A DNA stretch of 42,429 nt from Sporisorium sorghi (GCA_023212695.1 JALCCG010000179.1:1-42429); one strand, 5' to 3'. Counted from the stretch's first letter, positions 9,148-20,211 are shown. The notes: generated by a model not told the origin, from the letters alone. Numbers and translations: made by a program.

Positions 9148-11760
9148 ATGGACGAGAACATCCTTGAAGCGGCACGCAACCTCTGCCTCTCTCCTCGTCC
9201 AAGAGATCGGTCCAATCTTGCAGCTTTGCAGCCATTGAACGGCGTGCATACTGCGTCGTCGAGTCTCGTCACAGACGTCCTTGCTCCTCTCAAGACCACT
9301 GCCACCTCTGTCGCTGCGACCGATAGCAGTGCTCCTTCCGGCTCCAACTCAAGCATGCCCAAGGGCGTCAAAAGACCCAGACGCGACTCTGCGGGCAACA
9401 GCCTCAACGACTCACCTTGCACCTCCAAACTCGCCAGACACGACACCAAGCATGCCGGCTCCAACGCACACCAGCCCATCGTCATCACAGACTCTGACTC
9501 TGACGACAATCTTGCCAACAAGCAAACCACTGTCGAGGCGGCTTCACTCGAAGACGACGACGAAAAGGAGGACGACGAGGAAGAGCAAGACAAGTCACCC
9601 AGCGCACTTCACCGACACAGCTTGGCCAACCGCTTCACCTACCGCAGTCCAGCAAAGCCGCGTGCCATTCGTAAACCAGACCCCGAAACGCTGCCCAAGA
9701 GCGAGACGCCCAAGCCCGAAACCAGTGCTGCAGCGCTATTAAATCAATCGATCTCGGCCAACAAGCTGCTGTCTAACCTCAAGACGGACACATCGGAATC
9801 GGTTTCGACCGCTGAAAGCTCATCGACTGCTGTTACCACCAAAAAGTCAAAGGCTAAAAAGGGCACGCCCAGAGCTACGATCCAACTAAAAAAGACGCTC
9901 GAGGATGCCAAAGCGGCTGGCGTTGCTCCTCTCGACCTCGACCGCGTCCTGTCCGCTGGTTTCAAATTGATCGCGCGCTGCTCTTTCTGCGCCGGCCTTT
10001 TTGCCAAATCCACCTCTCCCAAAGCCAAGCAGGAGCACATGTCGCTGTGTGCACCCCTTGAGGGTGTCGAGCAAAGTGCCACCGCCGTCGACACCATCTC
10101 ATCCGACATTACAAGCGCCGTACGACGCGAAGAGGAGGAAAAGAAGAAAGCATCCGACGAGCGCACCGTTCTGCAAGATGTCATGCACGACGCCGACGTT
10201 ATCATGCACGAAGGCCGTGCCAGCCAGATCGCCACTTCACCCAAGAAGCGTGGCAAGGACAAGGTAGTGATGAAAAAAGCCATCAAGCGATCCACCAGGC
10301 CAGCGTTCCTCGTCGCTCAAGATCCGGAGACCGAAGGTAGTCCCGCACCTCGTGCTGCTGCTGCCCACAGCCTGCTGCCTGCTCGCAAGGCGATGCAAGC
10401 CGCCCGCGATATTGCCCACCAGCTGCTCGGCAGCGCCATCCCTCTCAAAGCAGAGTCGAGCAAGAGAGAGGTCGGTGACGAGCCGCTTAAAGCAGAAGTT
10501 CACGGTCAGCCTCCGGACGTGCATTCAGAAGCCAATCTGCCCACCACTCCCAGAAAGACGCGCAGAATCCTCGGGTCGCAAGCCGCCTTTGGCGACCCTG
10601 ACGATGTGGTCGACGAGGAAAGCCATCTTCCTGTTGTGCCAGCCGAGCAAGTCTTTGCCTCGATGGCATCTTCCAGCCCGCAAAAGAGTCCCGTCAAGGC
10701 GCTTCAGAAGTCGCGCGAGCGTCAAGTGTCTCGAGAGCATGACAAATTGTCCACGTCGGACAGCGGCTTCGACAAGAGTTCTGGCAGCCCCAACCTGCCA
10801 CAAACCCAACCTTTTGCGCCCTCGAAGCTAGCCCAGCGCCGACAGACTCGAGGCAGCAAAGCCAGAGCAAAGCTATTCGGAGCTGAGACTACCACGCGCT
10901 CGCTGCTCGATCTTGTGAGAAGCCATCGAGACGAGGACAGTGGCGACACCTTTGGCGAGTTCAAGCGCAAGGCAGACGACGGCGGTGACCTGGCTGCTCC
11001 CAGCAGTGCTCACATGAAAAGAGTCAGGCTGGACGATGCTGAGCTCGACCTCAAGTCAGCCGATGTGTATTCGATGCAAAGCAATCATTCGCATGCGTTC
11101 GCTCCTTGCAGAACTGCGGATGACAACATGGACATCGACGAGCTGCCGAATCAAAAAGGAGCGTCGATGCAAGTTGGTACGAGCATGGGTAAGCGTCAAG
11201 AAGGTCTTTCCGGCACAGCGAGTTCTGTTTCCGCAAACGCCTTGGCTGGTACTGACGAAAACGATGAGCGAGCTTCCTCACTACTTCAACAGACGGTGCT
11301 GATCGGATGTAGTGCAGAGCCACTCGACGCAGCAGTCGAAGAGGGCGATCGAAAATCTCTCGGAGATGCAGACAGCCTCGACGAAGTGTTGACCGAGGAC
11401 GACGACGAAGATACGCAGTCGTTTCTCGATCTTCTGCAGCCGCTGGAAGTCATGCACGAATCGGTCGGCTCGCCGACTTACACACTCTCCGAGTCTCTGT
11501 CCGACGACGACATGGACGATGCAGATGCAACCGACGCTGCCTACAGGAGCAGAAGGATGCTCGTCGCCTGCGGTGGTGCATCCATCGCCGCCGAGTCTCG
11601 GCGCAATGGCGGTCTCCCTGCACTGTCATCCTCCTCTATACCCACTTGCCACCATCTCACCACAAAAGCATCACCTACACACGCAGCACGCGAGTCTTCG
11701 GTGTCCAACTCGGACCCAGACCTCGTGCTCATCACGAACGATAGTCGCGCGCAGCCCTGA
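9148..11760 (+). CDS. Uncharacterised nuclear-type protein with C2HC finger and SUMO-interaction-like motifs
   Basis: The protein has 870 residues in one uninterrupted frame, and I do not recognise the family. Most of it is disordered, with alternating acidic and basic stretches and many S/T-P sites. A compact segment at about 238-305 contains a finger, C278-x2-C281-x15-H297-x3-C301, preceded by a helix. The spacing resembles UBZ4/Rad18-type ubiquitin-binding fingers. A hydrophobic core followed by Ser/Asp (PIVITDSDSDD, 110-120) is a good SUMO-interaction motif, and a second candidate (DLVLI, 858-862) sits near the C-terminus. Together they suggest a ubiquitin/SUMO-reading scaffold in DNA repair or chromatin, in the style of SLX4. 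I could not find the SLX1-binding domain of SLX4, so no name is given. The gene converges on the UGGT gene with a 118-bp gap. Confidence 0.75.
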   Translation: MDENILEAARNLCLSPRPRDRSNLAALQPLNGVHTASSSLVTDVLAPLKTTATSVAATDSSAPSGSNSSMPKGVKRPRRDSAGNSLNDSPCTSKLARHDTKHAGSNAHQPIVITDSDSDDNLANKQTTVEAASLEDDDEKEDDEEEQDKSPSALHRHSLANRFTYRSPAKPRAIRKPDPETLPKSETPKPETSAAALLNQSISANKLLSNLKTDTSESVSTAESSSTAVTTKKSKAKKGTPRATIQLKKTLEDAKAAGVAPLDLDRVLSAGFKLIARCSFCAGLFAKSTSPKAKQEHMSLCAPLEGVEQSATAVDTISSDITSAVRREEEEKKKASDERTVLQDVMHDADVIMHEGRASQIATSPKKRGKDKVVMKKAIKRSTRPAFLVAQDPETEGSPAPRAAAAHSLLPARKAMQAARDIAHQLLGSAIPLKAESSKREVGDEPLKAEVHGQPPDVHSEANLPTTPRKTRRILGSQAAFGDPDDVVDEESHLPVVPAEQVFASMASSSPQKSPVKALQKSRERQVSREHDKLSTSDSGFDKSSGSPNLPQTQPFAPSKLAQRRQTRGSKARAKLFGAETTTRSLLDLVRSHRDEDSGDTFGEFKRKADDGGDLAAPSSAHMKRVRLDDAELDLKSADVYSMQSNHSHAFAPCRTADDNMDIDELPNQKGASMQVGTSMGKRQEGLSGTASSVSANALAGTDENDERASSLLQQTVLIGCSAEPLDAAVEEGDRKSLGDADSLDEVLTEDDDEDTQSFLDLLQPLEVMHESVGSPTYTLSESLSDDDMDDADATDAAYRSRRMLVACGGASIAAESRRNGGLPALSSSSIPTCHHLTTKASPTHAARESSVSNSDPDLVLITNDSRAQP

Positions 11761-11878
11761 TATATCCCCCGTCTCACTCATCATACCCTTGAGCGGGTCT
11801 CGAGCCATTTGCAATCCCACCCAGTTCTTGCGTTTCATTTCTTGCACTGCATTGCAGTCTTTTATCGAGGACAGCGAA

Positions 11879-14800
11879 TCAGAGCTCGTCGTGCACGTGT
11901 GTGTCGTCAGCGGCGTCGCTGTCGACCTTTTCCTGCTGCGCTGCCGGAGTGTTGGACGCAACATGGCTATCTGGCGCAACAACGCTCTTGCCCACCTTCT
12001 CCTGCTCCACGAGCCGCTGTGCGAGCCTGGCGACCTCCTGATCGTACACCGTCCACTCCGGGATCTGCCTTTTCGCCCTGTCCAACTTCGGCTCCTTTGT
12101 CTTCGGATTCGAGCACAAATCGATCGTCTTTGCGTCCTTGAGCCAGTCGTTCGAGCACCACGTTTCGCACCAGAGCCATTCCTTGGGCAGCGTGTAGATG
12201 GGCAGGCTGGGCTGCATGTTGTTCGGGAGGTCCTGGTCTAGGTTGCTCAGGCTGTGGGGGTCGGCTGAGAGGGCCTGGTACTGGCCGCGGAGGCGGTCAC
12301 CGGCGGCGACGAGGCGGAAGCGGTGCAGGTCGACGACGTAGAGGGCCGAGATGTGGTACGGTCGGCCGCGGAGGTAGTCGCGCCAGTAGCCTTGTTTCCA
12401 GAAGCGGAAGCCGTCCATGTCGTCGCTGTCGTCGCCCATGGGCGGGTAGGCGTACACGTGCCCCTCGAGATCCAGCTCAACCAGCTCGCGCAAATCCGCC
12501 CGCACGACCTGGTCCGCATCGACGAACACCACCTTGCCCAAATCCAGCGGGAACAGCGTATCCAAGAACAAAATCTTGTAGCCCCAGATGGTGCGCTGCT
12601 TCTCCGCCTGCGCACGCAGCCAGTGCGGCCACGCATACGTGACGAGCTCGTACGCGAACCCGTACTCCGCCGCCAGGTGCGGGATGAATTCTTTGAACGA
12701 GGGTGAGAGGAAGTTTTCGATGAACCAGAACTTGACGCTGCTCTGCGTGTGCTTGAGCACCGAGAGGATCATGATGTACGTCATGCGCTCGTACAGGTGG
12801 CCGCTGGCGACGGTGAAGATGTTGATCTCGGCATGCGTGCGCGCTGTCGTCAGTGCGGCTGGCGCGGAGCGTGTGCCGGTGACGAAACGCGCGAGCGCAG
12901 CGACTGTGTTGCGGGCAGAGAGGAACAGCGAACCCGCCGCCGAGCCATCGCCTCCGCTACCGTTGCGGGGTTTCTTGACCGACCGCCCCTGCGCGTCGAG
13001 CTCTTCGAGCAGCTCCTCCCGCTCTTTACCCCGGCGTTTGGCTACACGCGGGTAGATCGTCAACCCAGACAGCGTGTCGAGCACGACGACGTCGCCCGTC
13101 TGCGCGGCTTGGCTGCCCACGCTGTGCATCTCGTACAGCTCGTCGCTCCGCCCTGGTCGGATGCGCAGCTTCCACAGCCCCGGTTGCGCCTTAAACTGGA
13201 AATATGCCAGGTTGGCCATCACGATCGTGTCGAGCTGCGTGCTCGCGTCTGGGGTTTCGAGCAGCAGCTGCAGCCCGCGCGGTACCGTCGCAGCAGCGGC
13301 GGCGGGCGAGGAGCGGACGCCAATGCCGCTACCGCCGACATCCTGCCGCGCATGCCCCTCGATCAGGATATGCTTGAGCTCATACACCGCCTTGACGCCC
13401 TTCCCACGCGCCCCCGCCGGCACATCAGCCAGCCGTACATTGTCCAGATCATACACCGCTTCCGTCGGCATCGTCAGCCACGCCGCAGGCGCATCCAGCC
13501 CCAACGTCAATACCGCGTCCTCCGGCATCCCGAAAAAGCGCAGCTCCGTGCCCACCCTCTTGCCCTCTCCATCAAACTCCACCGCACGCGGGGCGCTGAA
13601 CCGATAAAACCGCTTGAGCGGCAGCGCGCGCAGCTTGATCTGCGGGTTGAGGATCACGCGCACGTGCACGCCGTGCAGCTCGCGCAGTGCCAGCAGCACG
13701 CCCGCCCAGCGCTGCGCGGATTCGGAGAGCGGGTCGAGCAGCAGCGTGATGCGGATGTCGGCCGTGGACGGGTCGCCGAGCGTGAAGGCGTGGGCGGGCG
13801 TGCCGAGCAGCTGCGAGGGGAGGCCGGAGCGAGAGGTGGGTTTGGGCGCGAAGATGTCCGGAGAGGATTGATAGACGCCGTTGAGCACGGATAGCGCGGC
13901 GAAGACGAGGTTTTGGCGGTGTGTAGGCTGCATTGACGCGATGGAGGGGCGGATGAGTTGGAGTGCTTGGATGATGTAGGGTAACTTTTGGCCCGCTTCG
14001 TACTCGACGAGCGCGGTGATGTCGCGCGCTTCGAGGGAGGTGACGGTGAGGTGGGAGACGAGGTGGCCGTCGACTAGGATGGCTGGGCTGGAGGCAATGT
14101 CGAGTCTGGAGGCGATGATGGGGCCGATGCTCTGCCAGAACTGATGGGCTTGTTGGGTCAGGTCTGCTTCGCTAGCAGACAGGCTGAGTGCGGCTTCGAG
14201 CTGTTGTGTGGAGATGTTGGGGTGGTCTTGAGCTTGCTTGAGCACGTCCAGCACCTGCGCTGGCGAGATCGCTTCGGTGCGGTCTTCAGCAAGAACACGG
14301 TACAGCAGCGTCGACACCGAGCTACCGCGACCTTTCGATCCCGCCGACGAAACATGCACCAGCCCGAGTCTAAACTTCGCATCCTCCAGCGCGAGCGCCT
14401 CGAACGACCGAGTCAGCAGCGTCAACCCATCCGCACTATCCAGATCGCCAATCACCCACACCGTCGAATTGAGCACCGCCGCTTCCGCCGACGCAGCAGG
14501 ATAGAAAAACCTAACCACCTTCTCCGCCGTCCCCTCTGCAACCTCATCACCCACCAACACCGAGAACAGATCCACCGCCGCATGCACCGCGCCATCCTCC
14601 CCGCCACCACCAGCAACCAGCGCCGACCTGAACGACAACGCCCCCACCGCGTCATAGAAAAACGTCTCGAGCCCAGGCGTACTGCTGCTGAGCTGGCCGT
14701 AGTAGATCTGCGGTGCGAGCGCCTGGATCTGCTCCTGGATCGCCTGGTGCAGCGTGTGCACGATTTGCGGGTGGAATGCGTGGTGCTGGCCGTTGATGAA

Positions 14801-16900
14801 CACGTGGCCGGCGTCGCTCTCCGTGCGTGTGGCTCGGAGGCGCTGGATGTATGCTTTTCCTAGAGCTTCTTTGTGCGTGTATGTTGTGTTGTGCCCGGCG
14901 AGAGCCGAGTCGAGGTTGGCGGTGAGGGTACCGTCGGCGTCGATGCTCTTGAGGGCGAACTTGGCTTCTTTGATAGCGAGCGCGATGTCGATCGTACCTG
15001 AGGAGGTGGATTTGCTACCGGATGCGGCTTTGCGCAGCACGTCCGAGGTGGATTGCGCACCCGCGTGGTCGAGTAAGAACCAGAACAGGCGCGCCATGTG
15101 GACGGAATCGTTGTCGCTCCCAGCCTCGCCGTCCTCCAGTCCGCCGGGGACCAGGCCCCAGTGCAGCCCCACACGGCCGAGGCTCGGGATCACGATATCC
15201 GCCAGAAAACGGCAGCTCTCCTTCTGGCTCAAATCCAACACGAGCACGACATTGAACAAGTTCAGCGACAGCCGCGGGAACTTGCCCGGCCACATTGGCC
15301 GCAGCAGATCCATCAGGTCGCTCGACCAGCTGCTCGTCGCCTCGTCCTTGGCCAGATCGTTCAACCACGTGATCGCGCCGACCTCTGCACCCGCTTCAGG
15401 CGCGTTCCTGACCTCGATCCGATCACTCGCGTCAAAGACCGCTGCGCCCCCATCCACCTGCGCAAGGAACGCGCGACCGACGAGACTGGACGAGATCAAA
15501 TCGCCCGCCTCGGTCACGTTCAACCCCCCACCGGCGAGCGGGTGCTGCAGCGCATGGTTCCAACGTCGTTCCCTGCGCAGCGTCTCGAGCAGCGCGAGCG
15601 GCATAAAATCGCGCGTGCTCGTGCTCTGTCCGTTAAGCCAGAGATCCGAGTGGCCCGGCTCGATGCGCATGCTCGCCAGGTTGAGCACCGCGTCCACCAG
15701 CGCGGCGGACGCGTCGGCGTCGTCCCATTTGGTCGTCTGGGCCAAAGAGGCAGCGTGGAGCGGGAAGTTCTGCGAGAGCTCTTGCAGCGCCCGCAGCGGG
15801 TCGGGGGAGTCCATGATCAGTCGTGCGGCTTTGATGCCCAGGTCTGCGATTTGGTCTTCAGAGAGGGAGGATAGCGTGATGCCACTGGCATCAGAGTCGG
15901 CGCCGATCTGGTCCTGAAGCCAGCGCGCCTCGTCGGAAGCTTTTTGAGCGGCAGTGCTTTCATCGCTCTGCGAACTCGCAGCAATGCCAACGTCGCCGAT
16001 ATCGCTGTCGTCCTTGAGCTTGCGGTCGTCGATCACGAGGTAGTCTACTTTCTTGAGGTCGAGGATGGCGCCGTAGCCGGAAAGCAGCGTGATTCGCTCA
16101 GCGTCTGATGACGAGGCAGCAGGGTTTGCTGGAGAAGGCCGCCAGCGCAGGGTGTAGGTGAGGTTGGCGTCAGGCTGAGTGGCGTGCTCTTCGAGAGCGG
16201 CAAAGAGGTCGAGAAAGTTGTCCGAGTATGGATCTGCATACAGCACCAGAGACCGAGTCGCCGTCGTACTTCCCGTGCTGCTGCGAGGGTGACCGAACGA
16301 CACTCCGCGGCTTGCATCATGTATCGACGTCGCACCCACACCGCCATCTCGCACAGCCTGCCGGACATCCTCGCCCGAGCACAAGACCCCATCTCCAAAA
16401 TGCACCCAGCTGACGCACGACGCATCCTTCTTGCCCTTCGACCACGTCTCGTCCATTTTGAGCGTCTCATACAGCTGCACTAGCGCCTGTATCCGCGGAC
16501 TGCTGTTGCTCAGCGCCAACGACATGCGCCACGTGTCCAGCGCTTCGTCCGCAAACTCGCTCGAGCTTCCAAACAGCTTTTCGGTCTCGATCAGGGCCTC
16601 TACCGTGCTAGCCAGCCACTCGTCTGACGCGGTTCGCAGCTCAGCCGCGGTGTATTTGGCTGTAAGCAGCTCGAGCAGCGGGAAGAAGCTCGATGGGCGT
16701 TGCGAGCGCGCTGCCTCGAGCAGCTCGAGCAGGAAAGGCGAGCCGCCGCTGGGCAGTTGGATTTTGGACCACGAGGCGCGCAGTTGGACTTTGACGGGCG
16801 GGGAGGTCTCAGCGTGGGCTGTGCGTGTAGGGATGATGGCGAGGGTGAGGGTGAGGGCGAGCCATGCCCAGCCGGCGCTGAGCAGTGGCAGTGCCCGCAT
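11879..16900 (-). CDS. gpt1: UDP-glucose:glycoprotein glucosyltransferase (ER folding sensor)
   Basis: The protein has 1673 residues, the usual UGGT length. The enzyme re-glucosylates misfolded N-glycoproteins in the ER lumen so that they re-enter the calnexin cycle. A signal peptide covers about 1-30 (hydrophobic core then TAHA). The large N-terminal part corresponds to the thioredoxin-like and beta-sandwich sensor domains. The GT24 catalytic domain runs from NIFTVASGHLYERM (about 1360) to about 1625. It contains the metal/UDP-binding D1461-A-D1463 in VVFVDADQVV, and the blocks WGYKILFLDTLFP, YHISALYVVDL and NLDQDLPN typical of the family. The protein ends in HDEL, an ER retrieval signal. 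There is no sign of an intron or frameshift. Confidence 0.95.
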   Translation of the reverse strand: MRALPLLSAGWAWLALTLTLAIIPTRTAHAETSPPVKVQLRASWSKIQLPSGGSPFLLELLEAARSQRPSSFFPLLELLTAKYTAAELRTASDEWLASTVEALIETEKLFGSSSEFADEALDTWRMSLALSNSSPRIQALVQLYETLKMDETWSKGKKDASCVSWVHFGDGVLCSGEDVRQAVRDGGVGATSIHDASRGVSFGHPRSSTGSTTATRSLVLYADPYSDNFLDLFAALEEHATQPDANLTYTLRWRPSPANPAASSSDAERITLLSGYGAILDLKKVDYLVIDDRKLKDDSDIGDVGIAASSQSDESTAAQKASDEARWLQDQIGADSDASGITLSSLSEDQIADLGIKAARLIMDSPDPLRALQELSQNFPLHAASLAQTTKWDDADASAALVDAVLNLASMRIEPGHSDLWLNGQSTSTRDFMPLALLETLRRERRWNHALQHPLAGGGLNVTEAGDLISSSLVGRAFLAQVDGGAAVFDASDRIEVRNAPEAGAEVGAITWLNDLAKDEATSSWSSDLMDLLRPMWPGKFPRLSLNLFNVVLVLDLSQKESCRFLADIVIPSLGRVGLHWGLVPGGLEDGEAGSDNDSVHMARLFWFLLDHAGAQSTSDVLRKAASGSKSTSSGTIDIALAIKEAKFALKSIDADGTLTANLDSALAGHNTTYTHKEALGKAYIQRLRATRTESDAGHVFINGQHHAFHPQIVHTLHQAIQEQIQALAPQIYYGQLSSSTPGLETFFYDAVGALSFRSALVAGGGGEDGAVHAAVDLFSVLVGDEVAEGTAEKVVRFFYPAASAEAAVLNSTVWVIGDLDSADGLTLLTRSFEALALEDAKFRLGLVHVSSAGSKGRGSSVSTLLYRVLAEDRTEAISPAQVLDVLKQAQDHPNISTQQLEAALSLSASEADLTQQAHQFWQSIGPIIASRLDIASSPAILVDGHLVSHLTVTSLEARDITALVEYEAGQKLPYIIQALQLIRPSIASMQPTHRQNLVFAALSVLNGVYQSSPDIFAPKPTSRSGLPSQLLGTPAHAFTLGDPSTADIRITLLLDPLSESAQRWAGVLLALRELHGVHVRVILNPQIKLRALPLKRFYRFSAPRAVEFDGEGKRVGTELRFFGMPEDAVLTLGLDAPAAWLTMPTEAVYDLDNVRLADVPAGARGKGVKAVYELKHILIEGHARQDVGGSGIGVRSSPAAAAATVPRGLQLLLETPDASTQLDTIVMANLAYFQFKAQPGLWKLRIRPGRSDELYEMHSVGSQAAQTGDVVVLDTLSGLTIYPRVAKRRGKEREELLEELDAQGRSVKKPRNGSGGDGSAAGSLFLSARNTVAALARFVTGTRSAPAALTTARTHAEINIFTVASGHLYERMTYIMILSVLKHTQSSVKFWFIENFLSPSFKEFIPHLAAEYGFAYELVTYAWPHWLRAQAEKQRTIWGYKILFLDTLFPLDLGKVVFVDADQVVRADLRELVELDLEGHVYAYPPMGDDSDDMDGFRFWKQGYWRDYLRGRPYHISALYVVDLHRFRLVAAGDRLRGQYQALSADPHSLSNLDQDLPNNMQPSLPIYTLPKEWLWCETWCSNDWLKDAKTIDLCSNPKTKEPKLDRAKRQIPEWTVYDQEVARLAQRLVEQEKVGKSVVAPDSHVASNTPAAQQEKVDSDAADDTHVHDEL

Positions 16901-17627
16901 GGTTGTTCGTGCAGCAGCGGCGGCAGAGAGGTCGAGTGCTGTGCCGCAGCTGTGATGGGTACTGATAGGGAAGGGGGCAGTGATGGAGGCAAGACGGAAA
17001 GGTTGATCTGGTTGGATAGGAAGAAAATGAAAGAGGAGGTCCCAGCCTTGATGGCCAAAGCGTCAGACAGCGAAAATGGACACGTCGAATTCTGCCGAAG
17101 GACTAAAGACGCCATGCTCCATTGCCTTCTCTCCTCGTCCTGCCTCGTCTGCGATCATCAGTCTGACCTCCAACTCTGGCCAAACTCATCGCCTAGACAA
17201 ACTGCACACACGTACGCTGACTCCTCGGTCAACCTCACAATCACACTCATGCAAAAGAAGAATTGGTAAAGAGAGACTTCCATTACCGAAAAGAAAGATC
17301 CGATCAGACAAGAGCCACGCTTCCGTTTCCAGCGACAAGAATGTTGGCTCTGGGCCAGTTTCACCACAGTGCTCTCCGCACAGCAGAGAGCCCATAGTGC
17401 TATCGAACAAAAAAGAAAGAGTGGAAGAAGTTCCAAGGTGACAGAAAGAGCAAGACGTCCCCACTTCTAGCAAGTTGCGATCCAGCAGGAGATCGACGAT
17501 CGGCCAGTCGCAACGATGTCACTGCGCGTAACGAGACCAGCTCGTCGTCGGCGCAGTAGCACGTTGGTGGCCTATACCGTCGTCCGTGTGATCAGCAACC
17601 TATACACAAGCGCGACTCTACCCCCGC
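16901..17627 (-). other. Intergenic region: UGGT promoter and 3' flank of DPBB gene
   Basis: 727 bp without a credible gene. Short ORFs on both strands lack recognisable content. I see no TATA box or repeat. Confidence 0.5.
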
Positions 17628-18489
17628 TTAAGCCCAGACCCACTTGATCGGGACCATGCCCTCGGCCTCCGTAGCAATGGCAGTAAAGGCACCGACCGAC
17701 ATGTCGATCGACTCCGGGTTCTCGCACGTGGGGCACTCGTCGGCCACGGTGACAAGCACGCTCTTGCTCGGGTTGTTGGCGTTGTAGATCTTGATCTGCT
17801 TGCCGCAGTGCGCGCCGTTGGCGTACATCTGCGTCTGAAGCGCAACCACCTTGGACGAGTCCGAGTTGTACTTGCCGCAAGCTCCGGCGTTGCCTCCCTG
17901 GTAGAAGTACGTCGCGTATCCGCCGGTGATCGCGTTGGCGAGGCTGCTGGCCGAGGACGAGGAGGAAGACGAAGACGAAGACGACGAGGACGACGAGGCA
18001 GACGAAGAGGCGGCGGCACTCGCGGCCGACGACGAAGAGGAAGCAGAGGACGAGGCGGCGGACGAAGCAGAAGACGACGCGGTGGCAGAGGGCGAGCGAG
18101 TAGCAGACGAAGACGAGGCAGCGGTGGCAGCTTGCTGCTGGAACTGCTTCGACGTGCTGGTAGCCGCAGGGGCGGCCGAAGCCGACGAAGAGGCAGGCGT
18201 CGAGGCATTGGACGAAGCTCCGCTGTCCTCGTCCTCATCGCAGTCGTCGTCAGTGGAAGTAGCAGAGGCTTCATCATCGTCACAGTCTTCATCGTCGTTG
18301 GCGTCCGTGTCCTCCTCGTCGTCGCAGTCATCGTCGTCACCACCGCTGCCGCTGCCGCCGGACGAGCCGCTCGAGGAAGACGAAGCAGCGTTCGCAGACG
18401 AAGCCGAAGCGCTGCCAGCGTTGTTGCTGGAGACAGCGGCACCCGAAGACGAACCCGAGCCCGAGTTGGAGTAAGAGCCCGAGCCAGAA

Positions 18490-18520
<31 letters not shown>

Positions 18521-19775
18521 TCGAGACAGAGGCAGAACCAGAGTCGGATCCAGAGCTGGAACCAGACGAACCGGCGTTCGAGGCAGCTGCAGAGTTGGAG
18601 CCCGAAGTCGAGGTGGCCGAAGCCTCGTCGTCGTCGTTGCTGTCATCGTCGCAGTCGTCGTCATCAGCGCCTGCATCCGAGGAAGAGGCGGCGCTGGCTT
18701 CAGAGGCAGCACTTGCGCTGGCATCTGCGGCCGAGGCAGTCGAAGTACCGCTCACGGCGCTGTCGGTGCTCGAAGCAGTCGAAGAAGCCGAAGCAGCCGA
18801 GCCGGTGCTGGATGCGGTGGCGGTGGCACTGCCCGTCTTGTGGTCATCGGTGCACGACGTGGCCGAGGTAGCGGAGGCTGATCCAGTGCTAGAGGCGGTG
18901 CCAGTCGTAGCGGAAGCAGCCGAGGCAGCCGAGCCAGTGGAGGCAGTTCCGGTGCTGGTGGCAGAGGGGGAGCCAGTGCTGGAAGCGGTAGCCTTTGCAC
19001 TCGTCTTGTGGTCGTCGGTGCAAGGCGTGCTCGATGCTGCCGAGGCAGACGAGCCCGAAGCCGAAGCGGTCGAGGTCGGGCTGGACGAGGACGACGAACC
19101 AGAGCCCGAGCCTTTGCCGCTTCCGTCGCTCTGCGAGCCCGAGCTGGCGTTGGCGCTGGACTGCGAGTTGGAGTCGGCACTGGACTGCGAGCTGGCGTTG
19201 GAGCTGGCGTGAGCGCTGGAATCGGCGCTGGAGTTCGAGCTAGAGTCAGCGCTCGACTGCGAGCTGGCGTTGGAGCTGGAGTGCGAGCTGGCACTGGAGC
19301 TAGACTGGGCGCTTGCACTCGAGCTGGACTGCGAGCCAGCATCAGCGCTGGACTGGGAGCTGGAGTTGGCGCTTGACTGAGCGCTAGACTGAGCACTGGA
19401 CTGAGCACTGGACTGGGCGCTAGACTGAGCACTCGAGTCGGAGCTGGACTGGGAGTGCGATTCGGAGCTCGAGTTGGAGCCGTCGTTGGAAGCGGAGCCA
19501 GAGATGGATCCCGATCCACTCATAGACGCAGACGAAGAAGCACCGCCATCCGTGGCAGAAGCAGCAATGCTTCCAGCGCCCGAGATGGAGAACGAGTCGC
19601 CACGGCGCACCTTGCGCTGCATGCGACGGGAGTGAGAGTGGAGGTTGTGGTACACGTTGCTGCCAGCAGCGGCGTGTCTGGAGTTGAGCTGGTGAGCCCC
19701 AGCAGGCTGAACGCCGACAGAGGCGAGGGCGATGGCCGCGAGGGCCACACAGACGGTCTTGGCGATGGGGGCCAT
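17628..19775 (-). CDS. Secreted serine-rich protein with C-terminal RlpA-like double-psi beta-barrel
   Basis: The protein has 715 residues. A signal peptide spans about 1-27 (ending AGA), followed by basic pairs including KVRR (55-58), a possible Kex2 site. Residues 60 to about 615 are extreme low complexity: first Ser with Ala/Gln/Asn (SSAQ repeats), then Ser/Ala/Thr with two CTDDHKT motifs, then Gly/Ser runs and acidic clusters each holding a single Cys. Heavy O-mannosylation is expected. The last 98 residues form a DPBB/barwin-like domain, with GGYATYFYQGG, GACG, a Cys-containing HCGKQI and the conserved ADECPTC...IDMS block with its Asp. Related fungal DPBB proteins are expansin-like or wall-associated. 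There is no GPI signal or transmembrane segment at the C-terminus, so it is probably secreted or wall-bound. Enzymatic activity cannot be claimed. Confidence 0.85.
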
Positions 19776-20198
19776 GGTGAAGGATGCTAGAGGGTGGAGA
19801 GGGACTGATGCAAGGAACGGCGATGATGCTCAAGAGACTATGTGTTGGAGTGATGCGATTGATGGAAGATGCAAGCTGGACAATGATATCTTGTCGAAAG
19901 TATCAAGCCGAGCAGGAGGGAACGAAGGAGCAGAAGGGTGATGAGATGGTGTCGAACCAGAGAGGAAGGGGAAAGACGAGGGGCAAGAGGTGGAGAGTAT
20001 GGATGATGATGAAAGGGGAGGATGGAGAAGCAGTGGTAGCAAAGGTAGCTTGCTTTTGTTTGTTGGCGAGCTGAAAGATCTGCACAGCCGATGTTTGGAG
20101 CGAGCTTGAGGAAGGGCGAGAGTATCGGAAAGAGGACCTGCAACTTCTGATACAATGGAGAGGACTGACGGAGGCTTCTATGGAGAGGATCGAGGGAT

Positions 20199-20211
20199 GG
20201 GGGGGGGGGGG
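20199..20211. repeat. 13-nt poly-G run within purine-rich stretch
   Basis: The G run is flanked by further GGG and GGGG groups (for example at 20194 and around 20228), giving G-quadruplex potential about 430 bp upstream of the DPBB gene. Confidence 0.9.
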
